Positions 1 to 8,481 of a stretch of 64,000 bases of DNA are shown here, piece by piece. Under the pieces are notes generated by a model that saw nothing but the letters and a program-made list of their open reading frames with translations, searched no databases and was not told where the DNA came from. Both the position numbers and the translations under genes were made by a program. Each line of letters opens with the position of its first letter. The stretch's first letter is position 1. The DNA comes from Chloroflexota bacterium (GTDB lineage Bacteria; Chloroflexota; Anaerolineae; B4-G1; SLSP01), in the NCBI GenBank assembly GCA_019873645.1, contig JAIOAX010000013.1, positions 1-64,000 of the forward strand. Direction: 5' to 3'.

Positions 1-90
1 AAGGAAGTCAAAGTTTCCTATCTGACCCGCCAGCTAGAGAAACTTACCGGTGGCACGGTCCACATTGAATTGTTACCCGCCGCCGCATAA
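1..90 (+). CDS. C-terminal end of an unidentified protein (partial)
   Basis: Frame 1 is open from the window edge to the TAA at 88-90 and encodes about 29 residues ending in ELLPAAA. The start lies outside the window. The tail (charged stretch, then a short hydrophobic end) is too short for me to assign a family. It converges with the GT4 gene on the other strand with a 24-bp gap and no clear terminator. Confidence 0.5.
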   Translation, partial: KEVKVSYLTRQLEKLTGGTVHIELLPAAA

Positions 91-114
91 GCGGGTTATT
101 TTCGGAATAGAGCT

Positions 115-1263
115 TCAAGCCATAACCAGTTTCACAGCTCTCTCATACGCCGCGAACGTCTCGCGCGCCGTCGTCTCCCAGGTGAAGCGCGTGGCGCGCT
201 GCAAGGCGCGGCGGCGCAGTTCGGCGTGGAAAGCGTCGTCGGTCAACAGGCGGACGAGTGCGGTAGCCATGCCTTCAATGTCTGCCGGATCGACGAGGAT
301 GCCGCCTTCGCGCACCACCTCCGGCAGGCTGGCGGCGCGGCTGCCCACAACCGGCGTGCCGCAGGCCAGCGCCTCCAATGGCGGCAGGCCAAAACCTTCG
401 TAAAGCGAGGGAAAGATGAAGACCCGCGCCTGGCGATAAAGTGCCGGTTTGGATGCTTCGGGAACGAAGTCTACGAAATAGACGCGCCCTTCGGGGATAC
501 CGGCCTCCTGCACCAGACGGCGCGGGTCAGGCATAAACGCCGAATCCACCGTCGGGAGCTTCCCCGCGATCACCAGACGGGCATCCGGCACGGTCTGGAG
601 AGCGCGCGCGAACGCAGCACATACGCCGCGCACATTCTTACGCACATCGAAGCCGCCCAGATAGAGCACATACCCTGGCTGAACGCCAAACTGTTCAAGG
701 ATAGACCGGTCAGATTTTTCACAACCTGACAGATCCGAATATGCCTCATCCACCGCCAGGTAAACCGTCTGCACGCGGGTTGGCGAGACATGCAGATAGG
801 CCACGATGTCCCGCCGCGAGGCCTCCGAATCCGTCAGAATCAGGGTTGCGCGCGAGGCAGTGAGGCTGACAAAAGCCGTATACAGGCGCACCGGCAATGT
901 GCCACGATAGGGCTTCAGCAATAGCGGGATGAGGTCATGGATGGTGACCACGGTCGGCAAACCTATAGACAGCGGCGGCGCCCAGTACGGCACATGCAAC
1001 ACGTCCGCCCCAAGCCGGCGTGCCGCCCCGGGAAGCGTCACTTGTTCCCACCATACCTTGCCAAAATTCGTGCGCTTTCCGGGAACGGTGACAAATTCGA
1101 CATTCGGCGCACAGGCAGCTTCAGAGACCGACGGTGTTGGTGTTACCACCATAAACTTCGCGGCAGGCGCCACATCGGCCAACGCCGCCGTGAGGTGGCG
1201 CAGATATTGTCCACTTCCGGTTTCCGGGAAATCCCAGAACCAACCACTCAAAGCTACCCGCAT
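115..1263 (-). CDS. Glycosyltransferase family 4 (GT-B fold)
   Basis: This 382-residue protein should transfer a sugar from a nucleotide-sugar donor to a cell-surface or exopolysaccharide acceptor in the cytoplasm. The N-terminus has a glycine-rich GSGQYLRHL acceptor-domain loop. The middle VLYLGGFDVRKN is the usual start of the second Rossmann domain. FIFPSLYEGFGLPPLEA carries the E-x7-E donor-binding signature of retaining GT4 enzymes. Length is normal for the family. The ATG at 1263 is preceded by only a weak ribosome site. It stands alone and points away from the gyrA group; the donor and acceptor sugars cannot be read from sequence. Confidence 0.9.
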   Translation of the reverse strand: MRVALSGWFWDFPETGSGQYLRHLTAALADVAPAAKFMVVTPTPSVSEAACAPNVEFVTVPGKRTNFGKVWWEQVTLPGAARRLGADVLHVPYWAPPLSIGLPTVVTIHDLIPLLLKPYRGTLPVRLYTAFVSLTASRATLILTDSEASRRDIVAYLHVSPTRVQTVYLAVDEAYSDLSGCEKSDRSILEQFGVQPGYVLYLGGFDVRKNVRGVCAAFARALQTVPDARLVIAGKLPTVDSAFMPDPRRLVQEAGIPEGRVYFVDFVPEASKPALYRQARVFIFPSLYEGFGLPPLEALACGTPVVGSRAASLPEVVREGGILVDPADIEGMATALVRLLTDDAFHAELRRRALQRATRFTWETTARETFAAYERAVKLVMA

Positions 1264-1280
1264 AGGCTTATCTTAGAAAT

Positions 1281-1368
1281 TGGGGATCAGGGACTAGGGA
1301 TTAGGGATTTGGGATTAGGTTATGAGAGATGCGCCTAATGACTAATCACCAGTCACCAATCACCAATA
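1281..1368. repeat. Short-word array (GATTAGGG / CACCAATCAC type)
   Basis: Degenerate words of 7-9 bp fill the gap between the GT4 gene and the cold-shock gene. The left half repeats variants of GGGATTAGGG and the right half variants of CACCAATCAC. The same word types recur at 12085-12120, 37011-37043 and 62781-62830. Confidence 0.75.
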
Positions 1369-1372
1369 TAGC

Positions 1373-1732
1373 TTACTCGCGCAGATGGATGTTGAAGGCT
1401 TGTGGGCCGCGCTCGGTGCTCATCACCTCATACCAGACCGGCGCATTTTCACGCATCACCTGCTCCGGGTCCCCCACGACACCGGTATGGTGAAAGAAGA
1501 TTTTGCTGCCGTCGCGCTGGGTGATAAAGCCGAAATGCTTGTCCTCACGCACCCATTTGACAACGCCGGCGCGTAACCCGGGCGCAGAAGTCTCCTGCTT
1601 CCGACATTCCGGGCAGCGGCGCGGCGTTTCTGCCGGGAAGCCCCAATCTGCCAGTTGGCGCTGCTCTTCAATGCGATAGATAAATGTTTTACCACACACT
1701 TCACATGTCAAAAGTTGATCTTGAAAAGTCAT
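1373..1732 (-). CDS. Zinc-ribbon plus cold-shock domain protein
   Basis: A 119-residue two-domain protein. Residues 10-48 form a zinc ribbon with two CxxC pairs (CEVC and CPEC) around a FPAETPRRCPEC stretch known from zinc-ribbon proteins of this type. Residues 57-119 are a cold-shock (CSD/OB-fold) domain with the RNP1-like motif HFGFITQRDG and RNP2-like KIFFHH. It is expected to bind single-stranded RNA or DNA, perhaps with the ribbon contacting a ribosome or polymerase partner. GGAGAAC sits just before the ATG. An array of AATCAGCG words separates it from the upstream gyrA, so the two may be transcribed separately. Confidence 0.85.
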   Translation of the reverse strand: MTFQDQLLTCEVCGKTFIYRIEEQRQLADWGFPAETPRRCPECRKQETSAPGLRAGVVKWVREDKHFGFITQRDGSKIFFHHTGVVGDPEQVMRENAPVWYEVMSTERGPQAFNIHLRE

Positions 1733-1746
1733 TGTGTTCTCCGTAA

Positions 1747-1803
1747 AGAATCAGCGAATCAAAGAATCAGCGAATCGGCGAATCAAAGGATCGGCAATCA
1801 GGG
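1747..1803. repeat. Short-word array (AATCAGCG type)
   Basis: About seven degenerate copies of AATCAGCG / AATCGGCG / AATCAAAG. Read on the minus strand the word becomes CGCTGATT, which contains TGA. The stop codon of gyrA (TGA at 1800-1798) is formed at the edge of this array. Confidence 0.85.
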
Positions 1804-4242
1804 AGTGGGTTCGATGCGCTCAATTTGGAAGACAACATCCACGACCACATCTTTGCCCTGCAGAGCGATGATAGCTTCTCCCCGCGTCGCCCGTCCTTGC
1901 TCCGGCACACTCTTCCCCGTCACGGTTTTGGATGCGCCGCGCTGCGTCACCGGCATCAAACGACTTGAACCAGTAACAATTCCTATTGTCGCCACTTTCT
2001 CGCTGGCCGCCAGTTTGGCGATCTGCACTCCCTTGCCGCCGCGTTTTTGGGTCGGGAAATCGCTCAACGGTGTGCGTTTGGCAAAACCCTGATCGGTGAT
2101 GGTGAAAAACGCCGCGCGCGGCTGTGCTACGGCTACGCCCACAACCGTATCGCCCGTTTCGAGGCGCATCCCGCTCATTCCTCCGGCCTTCGCCCCTGTC
2201 GGACGTACCTCGCCGACCTCAAAGCGAATCCCCTGACCCTGCGCCGTCCCCAAAATTACCTGATCGGATTCCTTCACCCGAGCCACACCGACCAGCGTAT
2301 CCCCCTCGTCCAGGCGTATGACCATCATGGGCTCGCGCCCCACCCCCGGCAGTTCTTCAGGCACTAGACGCTTCACCTGCCCGGCAGCGGTGGCAAAAAA
2401 CAGCGTGTCGCCCTCTGGCAAATCCGTCGGCAGGGTTAACGCCCCCATCAGCCGATGCCCATTATCCACCCGCAGCAACGTTGTCCAGGGGGCGCCGCCG
2501 CCATCCCAGGCCACACCCTCCGGGATTTGATGCACCGGCAGCGCAATCGCCTCCCCGCTCGTGGTGAACAGATAGAGCACATGGCGCGTCGAAGCCCCCA
2601 GCAAGGCCAGCGGCGCTTCGATCGGCCGCGCCGTAACCCGCGGCGGCGTCTTGCCGTCATCGGGGATGCGCCCGATGCGTCCTTCACGGCTCACCGTCAC
2701 CCAAACGGGCTGATCGGGGGTCAAGGCCTTAGCCTCGACCTTTGCGCCGCGCACGTCCAGAATGTGCGTGCGGCGTGCATCGGCGTAGCGGGTGCGGATG
2801 TCCGCCAATTCGGCGCGGATGGCGGCGCGCTGTTTTTCCGGCGATTTGAGCAAGGCTTCCAGCTCTTTGATGGTCGCCAGCAGTTCCTGGTATTCATCCT
2901 GAAGTTTTTTGCGCTCCAGGGCTGCCAAACGCCGTAACTGCATTTCCAAAATGGCCTGCGCCTGAACTTCGGTGAGTTTGAAGTTCTTCATCAAGTTCTG
3001 ACGCGCGGTTTCTACGGTGCGCGAGCGGCGGATGGTATCAATGACGGCGTCGAGATTGTCCAGGGCGATCAGCAATCCGGCGACGATGTGGGCACGGTGA
3101 CGGGCATGCTCCAAATCGAAGCGCGCGCGGCGTTGCAGCACTTCCAGGCGGTGATCGAGGAACAGTGTGAGCGCGCGCTTGAGCGACAAACGGCGCGGTT
3201 CGCCGTCCACCAACGCCAGCAGGATAATGCTGTAGCGCGTTTCCAGCGTCGTACTGCGATAGAGGTCATTCAACACTTTGTCGGGATCGGCGCCCTGCGT
3301 CAATTCGATGACGATGCGCATGCCCTGACGGTCCGACTCATCCCGTAAATCGGAGATGCCTTCCAGATGCCCGGCGCGCACATCTTCGGCGATGCCTTCG
3401 ATCAGCGCGGTCTTGTTCACCTGGTAGGGGATTTCGGTGATGATGAGACGTTGCCGTCCGCGCGTGGCTTCCTCGACGTGGGCGCGCGCACGGATCGTGA
3501 TGCGCCCACGCCCGGTGGCATACGCCTTGACCAGCAAGTCTTCGCCATCCGCGCTGTCTTTCCGATAGACCAGGCCGCCGGTAGGGAAATCCGGCCCCTG
3601 GATGAATTTCAGCAGCTCGGCGATCTCGACATCGTCAATTCTCTTCCAGTTATCGAGCAGATGGATGAGCGCGTCCAGCACTTCGCCCAGGTTGTGCGGC
3701 GGGATGTTGGTGGACATGCCTACCGCGATCCCCGACGCACCGTTCACCAACAGATTGGGCAGCCGCGAGGGCAAGATCAACGGCTCTTTGAGCGTACCGT
3801 CGAAGTTGTCGGTCCAGTCCACCGTGTCCTTTTCAATGTCTGCTAACAGCTCCAATGTCAGCGGCATCAGGCGCGCCTCGGTATAGCGCATTGCAGCCGG
3901 CGCATCGCCGTCCACAGAGCCGAAATTGCCCTGCCCATCCACCAGAGGATAGCGCATCGAGAAATCCTGCGCCATGCGCGCCATCGCCTCATAGACCGCC
4001 GAATCGCCATGCGGATGGTACTTACCGAGCACTTCCCCGACGATGCGCGCCGATTTTTTGTACGGCTGATCGGGCTTCAGCCCCATATCGTGCATCGCGT
4101 ACAGGATACGGCGCTGCACAGGTTTAAGGCCATCACGGGCATCGGGCAGCGCCCGCGCGACGATCACACTCATCGCATAATCAAGATAAGCCCGCTGTAC
4201 CTCGGTGTTAATGTCTATTTGTCTAACGATTCCAACTTCCAT
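1798..4242 (-). CDS. gyrA: DNA gyrase subunit A
   Basis: This 814-residue protein is the DNA-cleaving subunit of type IIA topoisomerase, working with GyrB to introduce negative supercoils. The catalytic tyrosine is Tyr120 in [10 protein letters not shown]. The quinolone-determining segment reads [12 protein letters not shown], with Ser81 and Glu85 at the sites usually linked to drug response. The C-terminal domain has six-bladed-propeller spacing and contains the GyrA box QKRGGKG, which favours gyrase over topoisomerase IV. gyrB is not in the window. The stop codon is supplied by the AATCAGCG array at its 3' end, and a second array of the same word precedes its start. Confidence 0.93.
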   Translation of the reverse strand: MEVGIVRQIDINTEVQRAYLDYAMSVIVARALPDARDGLKPVQRRILYAMHDMGLKPDQPYKKSARIVGEVLGKYHPHGDSAVYEAMARMAQDFSMRYPLVDGQGNFGSVDGDAPAAMRYTEARLMPLTLELLADIEKDTVDWTDNFDGTLKEPLILPSRLPNLLVNGASGIAVGMSTNIPPHNLGEVLDALIHLLDNWKRIDDVEIAELLKFIQGPDFPTGGLVYRKDSADGEDLLVKAYATGRGRITIRARAHVEEATRGRQRLIITEIPYQVNKTALIEGIAEDVRAGHLEGISDLRDESDRQGMRIVIELTQGADPDKVLNDLYRSTTLETRYSIILLALVDGEPRRLSLKRALTLFLDHRLEVLQRRARFDLEHARHRAHIVAGLLIALDNLDAVIDTIRRSRTVETARQNLMKNFKLTEVQAQAILEMQLRRLAALERKKLQDEYQELLATIKELEALLKSPEKQRAAIRAELADIRTRYADARRTHILDVRGAKVEAKALTPDQPVWVTVSREGRIGRIPDDGKTPPRVTARPIEAPLALLGASTRHVLYLFTTSGEAIALPVHQIPEGVAWDGGGAPWTTLLRVDNGHRLMGALTLPTDLPEGDTLFFATAAGQVKRLVPEELPGVGREPMMVIRLDEGDTLVGVARVKESDQVILGTAQGQGIRFEVGEVRPTGAKAGGMSGMRLETGDTVVGVAVAQPRAAFFTITDQGFAKRTPLSDFPTQKRGGKGVQIAKLAASEKVATIGIVTGSSRLMPVTQRGASKTVTGKSVPEQGRATRGEAIIALQGKDVVVDVVFQIERIEPTP

Positions 4243-4252
4243 AAATGCTCCT

Positions 4253-4346
4253 CGAATCAGCGAATGTAAGAATCAGCGAATGTAAGAATCAGCGAATGTA
4301 AGAATCAGCGAATATAAGAATCGGCGAGTCGGCGAATCGGCAAGCG
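4253..4346. repeat. Short-word array (AATCAGCG / AATGTAAG type)
   Basis: Fills the divergent space between gyrA and the HExxH gene with about eleven 8-bp words. GAATCAGCGAATGTAA recurs as a 16-17 bp higher-order unit three times before it degenerates. Any promoters for the two divergent genes must lie in or next to it; I could not pick a convincing one. Confidence 0.85.
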
Positions 4347-4443
4347 ATAAATGAGCCATGCCTTCACTAATATAAAGGATGAGTGCGGTTTTAGCAAGTG
4401 GGGGGACTTGCTCTTTAGCCTTTTATGGTTAAACTTAAGGCCA

Positions 4444-5733
4444 ATGCGCGTCATGGTCATTGTCCAACAGATGAACAAGGTGAGCGTCGCCATACTGTTG
4501 GCGACGTTGTGTTTGCTTTTGAGGTACGAGGGACCGCCCCCCCAGGACCTGAAATTTCGCCTGGATGTCGCAACGGCGCGACAGGCGTTTGATTTCACTT
4601 CGTGGGAGATAGAAACGCTCGCCCGGAAAGTTACATTTGGTATGCTGGCGCCGCAACGCTGGATGGACGATGCGGAACGTAGCCGCTTTGTGCTGGCGTA
4701 TCTGGATCAGGTACGCGAAGCCTCCCGTCTCAGCGACGAGATCGGCCGCGCGTACAGTGACCCGGAGGTTCGCAATCCGGCAGAAGCAACGCGCGAGCAA
4801 CAGACGGCCTTGACCGACTTGCGCGCGCGCATGCAGCGCACCGGCCTGGTCGCCGAAGCCATCCTGGGCGAGCAGGTGAGTGTGATTCTACGTCAGGGTG
4901 GGTTTGGGGCGCTGGCGCAAATCCTCCCACCGGTCAGCAGCACCTTCACCCCGCTGCCCTATATGCTGATCGTCTCGCCGCGTGAAATCATCCAGACCAT
5001 CTATCAGCGCTCTCTGGTCGCCGGGTTGACGGCCGCCGAACAAGACGCCATCGAGCAAGACCTTGAGACCCGTTTCCCCGATAAATCCTGCTACGTCACC
5101 GCCATCGGAGGGCTGGCGGCCTATCCGGCCATGTTACTTGAGAGCAGCGACATCAACTGGGTCAGTGAGGTCATTGCGCACGAATGGACACATCACTACC
5201 TGGTTTTCTATCCCCTGGGTTTTTATTATGACAAATCCAGTGAGACGCGCACGCTCAACGAAACGGCAGCGTCTTTGCTCGGTGAGTGGGCCGGCCAGGA
5301 GATGATGTTGCGTTTCTACGCAACGCAACTTGGGCGTGTCAAATCCCTACCCGACGCGCTCAACTCCATAAAACCCACCGAGGCGCCCTCCACCAGCCCG
5401 GCGCGCTTCGATTTCAATGCCGTCATGCACCACACGCGCGTCACCGTGGATCGCATGCTGGCGGAAGGAAAAATCACCGAGGCTGAATGGTACATGGAAG
5501 CGCAACGCCGCTACATCGTCGCCAACGGATACCGATTGCGCCGCTTGAACCAGGCTTATTTCGCCTTTCATGGAGCCTACGCCAGCTCGCCGGGCGGCGG
5601 TGCAGCCGGCGAAGACCCCATCGGCCCCGCCGTGCGTCAGGTCTGGGCGCTGAGTGCAACGCCGCGCGATTTCCTGCGCACCCTGCGATCTGTCACGACG
5701 CTGGCGGCTCTTGAAGAGAGGGGTGGGGAATAG
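4444..5733 (+). CDS. Membrane-anchored HExxH metallopeptidase-like protein
   Basis: A 429-residue protein with one N-terminal hydrophobic helix (SVAILLATLCLLL, residues 15-27) and a soluble domain predicted to face outward. The motif HEWTHHY (His246, Glu247, His250) is the HExxH zinc site of metallopeptidases, and SSETRTLNETAASLLGEW after it may give the third ligand, as in gluzincin-like enzymes. I do not recognise a named family. The start is uncertain: ATG at 4444 follows AAGG, and ATG at 4471 would also keep the helix. The stop TAG at 5731-5733 is the first word of the following GGAATAGGG array. Confidence 0.7.
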   Translation: MRVMVIVQQMNKVSVAILLATLCLLLRYEGPPPQDLKFRLDVATARQAFDFTSWEIETLARKVTFGMLAPQRWMDDAERSRFVLAYLDQVREASRLSDEIGRAYSDPEVRNPAEATREQQTALTDLRARMQRTGLVAEAILGEQVSVILRQGGFGALAQILPPVSSTFTPLPYMLIVSPREIIQTIYQRSLVAGLTAAEQDAIEQDLETRFPDKSCYVTAIGGLAAYPAMLLESSDINWVSEVIAHEWTHHYLVFYPLGFYYDKSSETRTLNETAASLLGEWAGQEMMLRFYATQLGRVKSLPDALNSIKPTEAPSTSPARFDFNAVMHHTRVTVDRMLAEGKITEAEWYMEAQRRYIVANGYRLRRLNQAYFAFHGAYASSPGGGAAGEDPIGPAVRQVWALSATPRDFLRTLRSVTTLAALEERGGE

Positions 5734-5829
5734 GGAGTAGGGAATAGGGAATAAGTTGAGGAAGTTCGTTATTCCCCATGCCCCATTCTCCATGCCCCAT
5801 TCCCCATGCCCCATTCGCCATTCGTTATT
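5726..5829. repeat. Short-word array in inverted arrangement (GGGAATA / CCCCATTCCCCATG)
   Basis: The left half repeats GGGAATAGGGA words and the right half repeats CCCCATGCCCCATT words, which are roughly complementary, so the transcript can fold into a long imperfect hairpin. It lies between the HExxH gene, whose stop it provides, and the mreB promoter, and could act as a terminator. Confidence 0.75.
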
Positions 5830-5855
5830 GCGGCTGCGCCGGGCTATGGTATAAT
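5828..5855 (+). promoter_or_regulatory. Candidate sigma-A promoter of the mre operon, extended -10
   Basis: TTGCGG (5828-5833), 16-bp spacer, TATAAT (5850-5855), with TGG directly before the -10 (extended -10). The mreB start is about 50 bp downstream, and no other promoter-like pair was seen before it. Confidence 0.65.
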
Positions 5856-5905
5856 CGAAAGGTGGGCTTGACATTGGCAGATGAACATGCAGAGCGAGGA
5901 AACGC

Positions 5906-6979
5906 TTGTTTAATCCGATAGACTGGCTGCTAGGGTTATTTTCCCTGGACATAGGCATTGACCTGGGCACGGCCAATACATTGGTATACGTGCGCGGCAA
6001 GGGCATTATCAGCAATGAGCCTTCCTGGGTGGCGGTGGACAGCAATCGGCGGGATTATGTGCTCGCCGTGGGCGCCGAAGCTAAGGAAATGGTCGGCAAA
6101 ACGCCGCCCAATATCGTTGCCATTCGCCCCCTCCGCGACGGCGTGATTTCGGAATTCGACATCACCGAAGCGATGTTGCGCCACTTTATCAGACAGGCGC
6201 ACAAGCAACTCTTTATCCCCTTTCCACGGCCCAGAGTGGTCATCGGCATCCCCAGCGGGGTCACCGAAGTGGAGAAACGCGCCGTGCATGATGCGGCAAT
6301 CGAGGCCGGCGCGCGCGAGGCTTACCTCATCGAGGAGCCAATGGCGGCCGCGATCGGCGCCGGGTTGCCCGTCACCGAAGCGCAGGGCAGTATGATCGTG
6401 GACATCGGCGGCGGGACAACGGAAGTGGCCGTCTTTGCCTTGAAAGGCATCGTCGTCAGCAAGAGTCTGCGCATCGCCGGCGACGAGATGGATGAAGACA
6501 TCGTGCAGTACGCGCGCCAGAAGTATAACCTCGCCATCAGCGAGCGCACCGCCGAACGCATCAAGATCAACATCGGCTCAGCTTATCCCTTGCCCGAAGA
6601 GCGCACGATGGCGATGCGGGGGCGTAACCTCATCACCGGCCTGCCGGAAGAGATCGAAATCAGCAGCATCGAAATCCGTGAAGCCCTGAGCCGCTCCACC
6701 AACATCATCGTTGATCTGGTCCGCGACACATTGGATGAAACGCCCCCCGAACTGGTATCCGATCTGATGGAGACCGGCATCTGTCTTGCTGGCGGCGGTG
6801 GATTGTTAAAAGGCATGGCCGAACGGATCGCCGAAGAAACCCACATCCGCGCCTGGGTTGCCCAGGACGCCCTGACATGTGTGGCGCGTGGCGCGGGGAT
6901 GATACTGGAGAACTTTGAAGTCCTCAGAGCCACCTTGTCGAGCGACGACCGCCGCCATCCGGGCGGTTCGGCATCCTAA
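5906..6979 (+). CDS. mreB: Rod shape-determining protein MreB (actin-like)
   Basis: A 357-residue bacterial actin that forms membrane-bound filaments guiding lateral wall synthesis. The phosphate-1 loop is DIGIDLGTANTLVYV. GIPSGVTEVEKRAV and the phosphate-2 loop IVDIGGGTTEVAVF follow, and GICLAGGGGLLKGM is the adenosine motif. The start is TTG at 5906: GAGGAA lies eight bases upstream, and the N-terminal FNPIDWLLGLF matches the amphipathic membrane-binding helix of MreB. An 11-codon ORF (ATG 5881 to TAA 5913) overlaps this start in another frame and could affect translation. mreC, mreD and a class B PBP follow. Confidence 0.95.
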   Translation: MFNPIDWLLGLFSLDIGIDLGTANTLVYVRGKGIISNEPSWVAVDSNRRDYVLAVGAEAKEMVGKTPPNIVAIRPLRDGVISEFDITEAMLRHFIRQAHKQLFIPFPRPRVVIGIPSGVTEVEKRAVHDAAIEAGAREAYLIEEPMAAAIGAGLPVTEAQGSMIVDIGGGTTEVAVFALKGIVVSKSLRIAGDEMDEDIVQYARQKYNLAISERTAERIKINIGSAYPLPEERTMAMRGRNLITGLPEEIEISSIEIREALSRSTNIIVDLVRDTLDETPPELVSDLMETGICLAGGGGLLKGMAERIAEETHIRAWVAQDALTCVARGAGMILENFEVLRATLSSDDRRHPGGSAS

Positions 6980-7021
6980 GCCCCGAATAACACGCTCTTT
7001 GCTTAGCGACCAGCTCCACCG

Positions 7022-7085
7022 ACAACTGGTTACTGGTTACTGGTTACTGGCTACTGGTTACTGGTTACTGATTACCGATAATTGA
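7022..7085. repeat. Short-word array (TTACTGG type) between mreB and mreC
   Basis: Eight copies of the 7-bp word TTACTGG or close variants inside the mre operon. On the plus strand the word is open in all three frames; its complement CCAGTAA carries TAA in every frame. Confidence 0.85.
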
Positions 7086-7093
7086 CAACTAAA

Positions 7094-7972
7094 ATGAGAC
7101 GGGAAAGCGGGCCATGGCTGCCCTGGGTGTTGCTCGGCGTGGCGTTACTCTTCCTGGCTTTGATCGAGGCCGATGTATTCGGACCTCTGGAAAGCCTGTT
7201 GGGCTACATTATTTCTCCCGTAGAACGCGGCGTTTCAACGCTCATCGAGAGGCTTGGCGGTCTCGGCCAGACGGCGCGCGATGTCCAACAACTCCAGCAA
7301 CAAGTCGAAGAGCTACAGCAGGCCAACGCCACCCTCATCCAGGAAAACTTTCGCCTGCGGGAGTTCAAAGCCGAAAACGAAGAGCTGCGCCGTAAGCTCA
7401 ACTTCGTCCAGGATAATCCTACCTACAGCTATGTGGGCGCCGACATCGTAGAATACGGCTGTGGTATCTTCCCCTGCGCCACGGTCGTCGGTAAAGACAC
7501 CAATCCCTATCTCCAATACATCATCATCAATGTTGGCTCACGCGACGGCGTAGCTGTAGGCATGCCGGTCGTCACCAGCGGCGCAGCGATGGTCGGACGC
7601 ATCGCCCGCGTCTCCCGCAACCTGGCTTATGTGCAGCTCATCAACAATCCCCAAAGCCAGGTTGCAGCCATGCTTCAGGAATCCCGAATCAGCGGGGTGC
7701 TGGTCGGAACCGCAGAAGGCGGGCTGAATATGATTGATATCCTCCCCGACGAAAAAGTTGAGGGTGGCGAGACGGTGATTACGTCGGCGGTAGGTGGGCT
7801 GTTGCCGCGCGGGTTGATCCTCGGCCAGATCGAAAGCGTCACCTATCTGGAATCCGACCTTTTCCAGCGCGCTGTTGTCCGCCCGGCGATTGACTTCCGG
7901 CGTCTGGAAACGGTCCTGGTGATCACCGATTTTCCGCGCGTCAACCTTCAGGAACTAGAGTCAACACCGTAG
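7094..7972 (+). CDS. mreC: Rod shape-determining protein MreC
   Basis: A 292-residue protein with a short cytoplasmic N-terminus, one transmembrane helix (about residues 9-30), a coiled coil (about 60-105, QQLQQQVEELQQANATL) and a C-terminal beta domain with VTSAVGGLLPRGLILGQIESV, typical of MreC. It links MreB to the periplasmic or extracellular wall synthases. I prefer ATG 7094 to the TTG four codons upstream because the residues before it come from the repeat array. The gene lies 114 bp after mreB, with mreD starting 2 bp after its stop. Confidence 0.93.
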   Translation: MRRESGPWLPWVLLGVALLFLALIEADVFGPLESLLGYIISPVERGVSTLIERLGGLGQTARDVQQLQQQVEELQQANATLIQENFRLREFKAENEELRRKLNFVQDNPTYSYVGADIVEYGCGIFPCATVVGKDTNPYLQYIIINVGSRDGVAVGMPVVTSGAAMVGRIARVSRNLAYVQLINNPQSQVAAMLQESRISGVLVGTAEGGLNMIDILPDEKVEGGETVITSAVGGLLPRGLILGQIESVTYLESDLFQRAVVRPAIDFRRLETVLVITDFPRVNLQELESTP

Positions 7973-7974
7973 AG

Positions 7975-8481
7975 ATGAGTCTATATTTTGGCATCCCCAT
8001 CCTATTACTGGCCGCAGTCCTGCAGAGCGTCTGGCTGGAAAACATCCAAGTTCTCGGCGGACGGCCAGACCTGGTGTTGTTGCTGGCAGTGACGTGGGCC
8101 ATCATCCGCGGCGCAAACGAGGGCGCCGTGTGGGGATTTGTAGGTGGCATCTGTTGCGATCTGCTTTCCGGCGGCGACTTCGGGATGTGGACGTTCGCAC
8201 TGACGGCGGTGGGATTCCTCGCCGGGCAGTCATGGATCCACGCGCTGGGGCCGACGCTCATCCGGCTGGCATTGATGTCGGCGCTGGGGACGCTTTTGGG
8301 ACACGGGATACTTCTGGGGACGATGGCCGTGCTCGGCTATAGCGTCAATGTAGGGCAAAGTGTGCAAACGGTGGCCGGCCCGGCCGCACTGTTGAACTTT
8401 CTGCTTTCCCCCTTCGCCTTCACCTTCCTGGTTTGGTTTCACAAACGTTCTCAGCCGCGTTGGGGAGGCACAGGCCTGTGA
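7975..8481 (+). CDS. mreD: Rod shape-determining protein MreD
   Basis: A 168-residue integral membrane protein with about five predicted helices, the usual length for MreD. The motif RPDLVLLLAVTWAIIRG early in the chain and GFVGGICCDLLSGGDFG are characteristic of the family. It completes the MreBCD elongation complex. It starts 2 bp after mreC, and its TGA overlaps the GTG start of the next gene, indicating translational coupling. Confidence 0.92.
   Translation: MSLYFGIPILLLAAVLQSVWLENIQVLGGRPDLVLLLAVTWAIIRGANEGAVWGFVGGICCDLLSGGDFGMWTFALTAVGFLAGQSWIHALGPTLIRLALMSALGTLLGHGILLGTMAVLGYSVNVGQSVQTVAGPAALLNFLLSPFAFTFLVWFHKRSQPRWGGTGL

Noticed and set aside
4253-4346. CRISPR or replication origin iterons
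   Set aside because: The period is 8 bp with degenerate words, no DnaA boxes were seen, and the same words occur at many other sites and inside a gene.
8433-8477. Start of PBP2 at TTG 8433
   Set aside because: The preceding residues come from the mreD frame; GTG 8478 with GGAGG is better.
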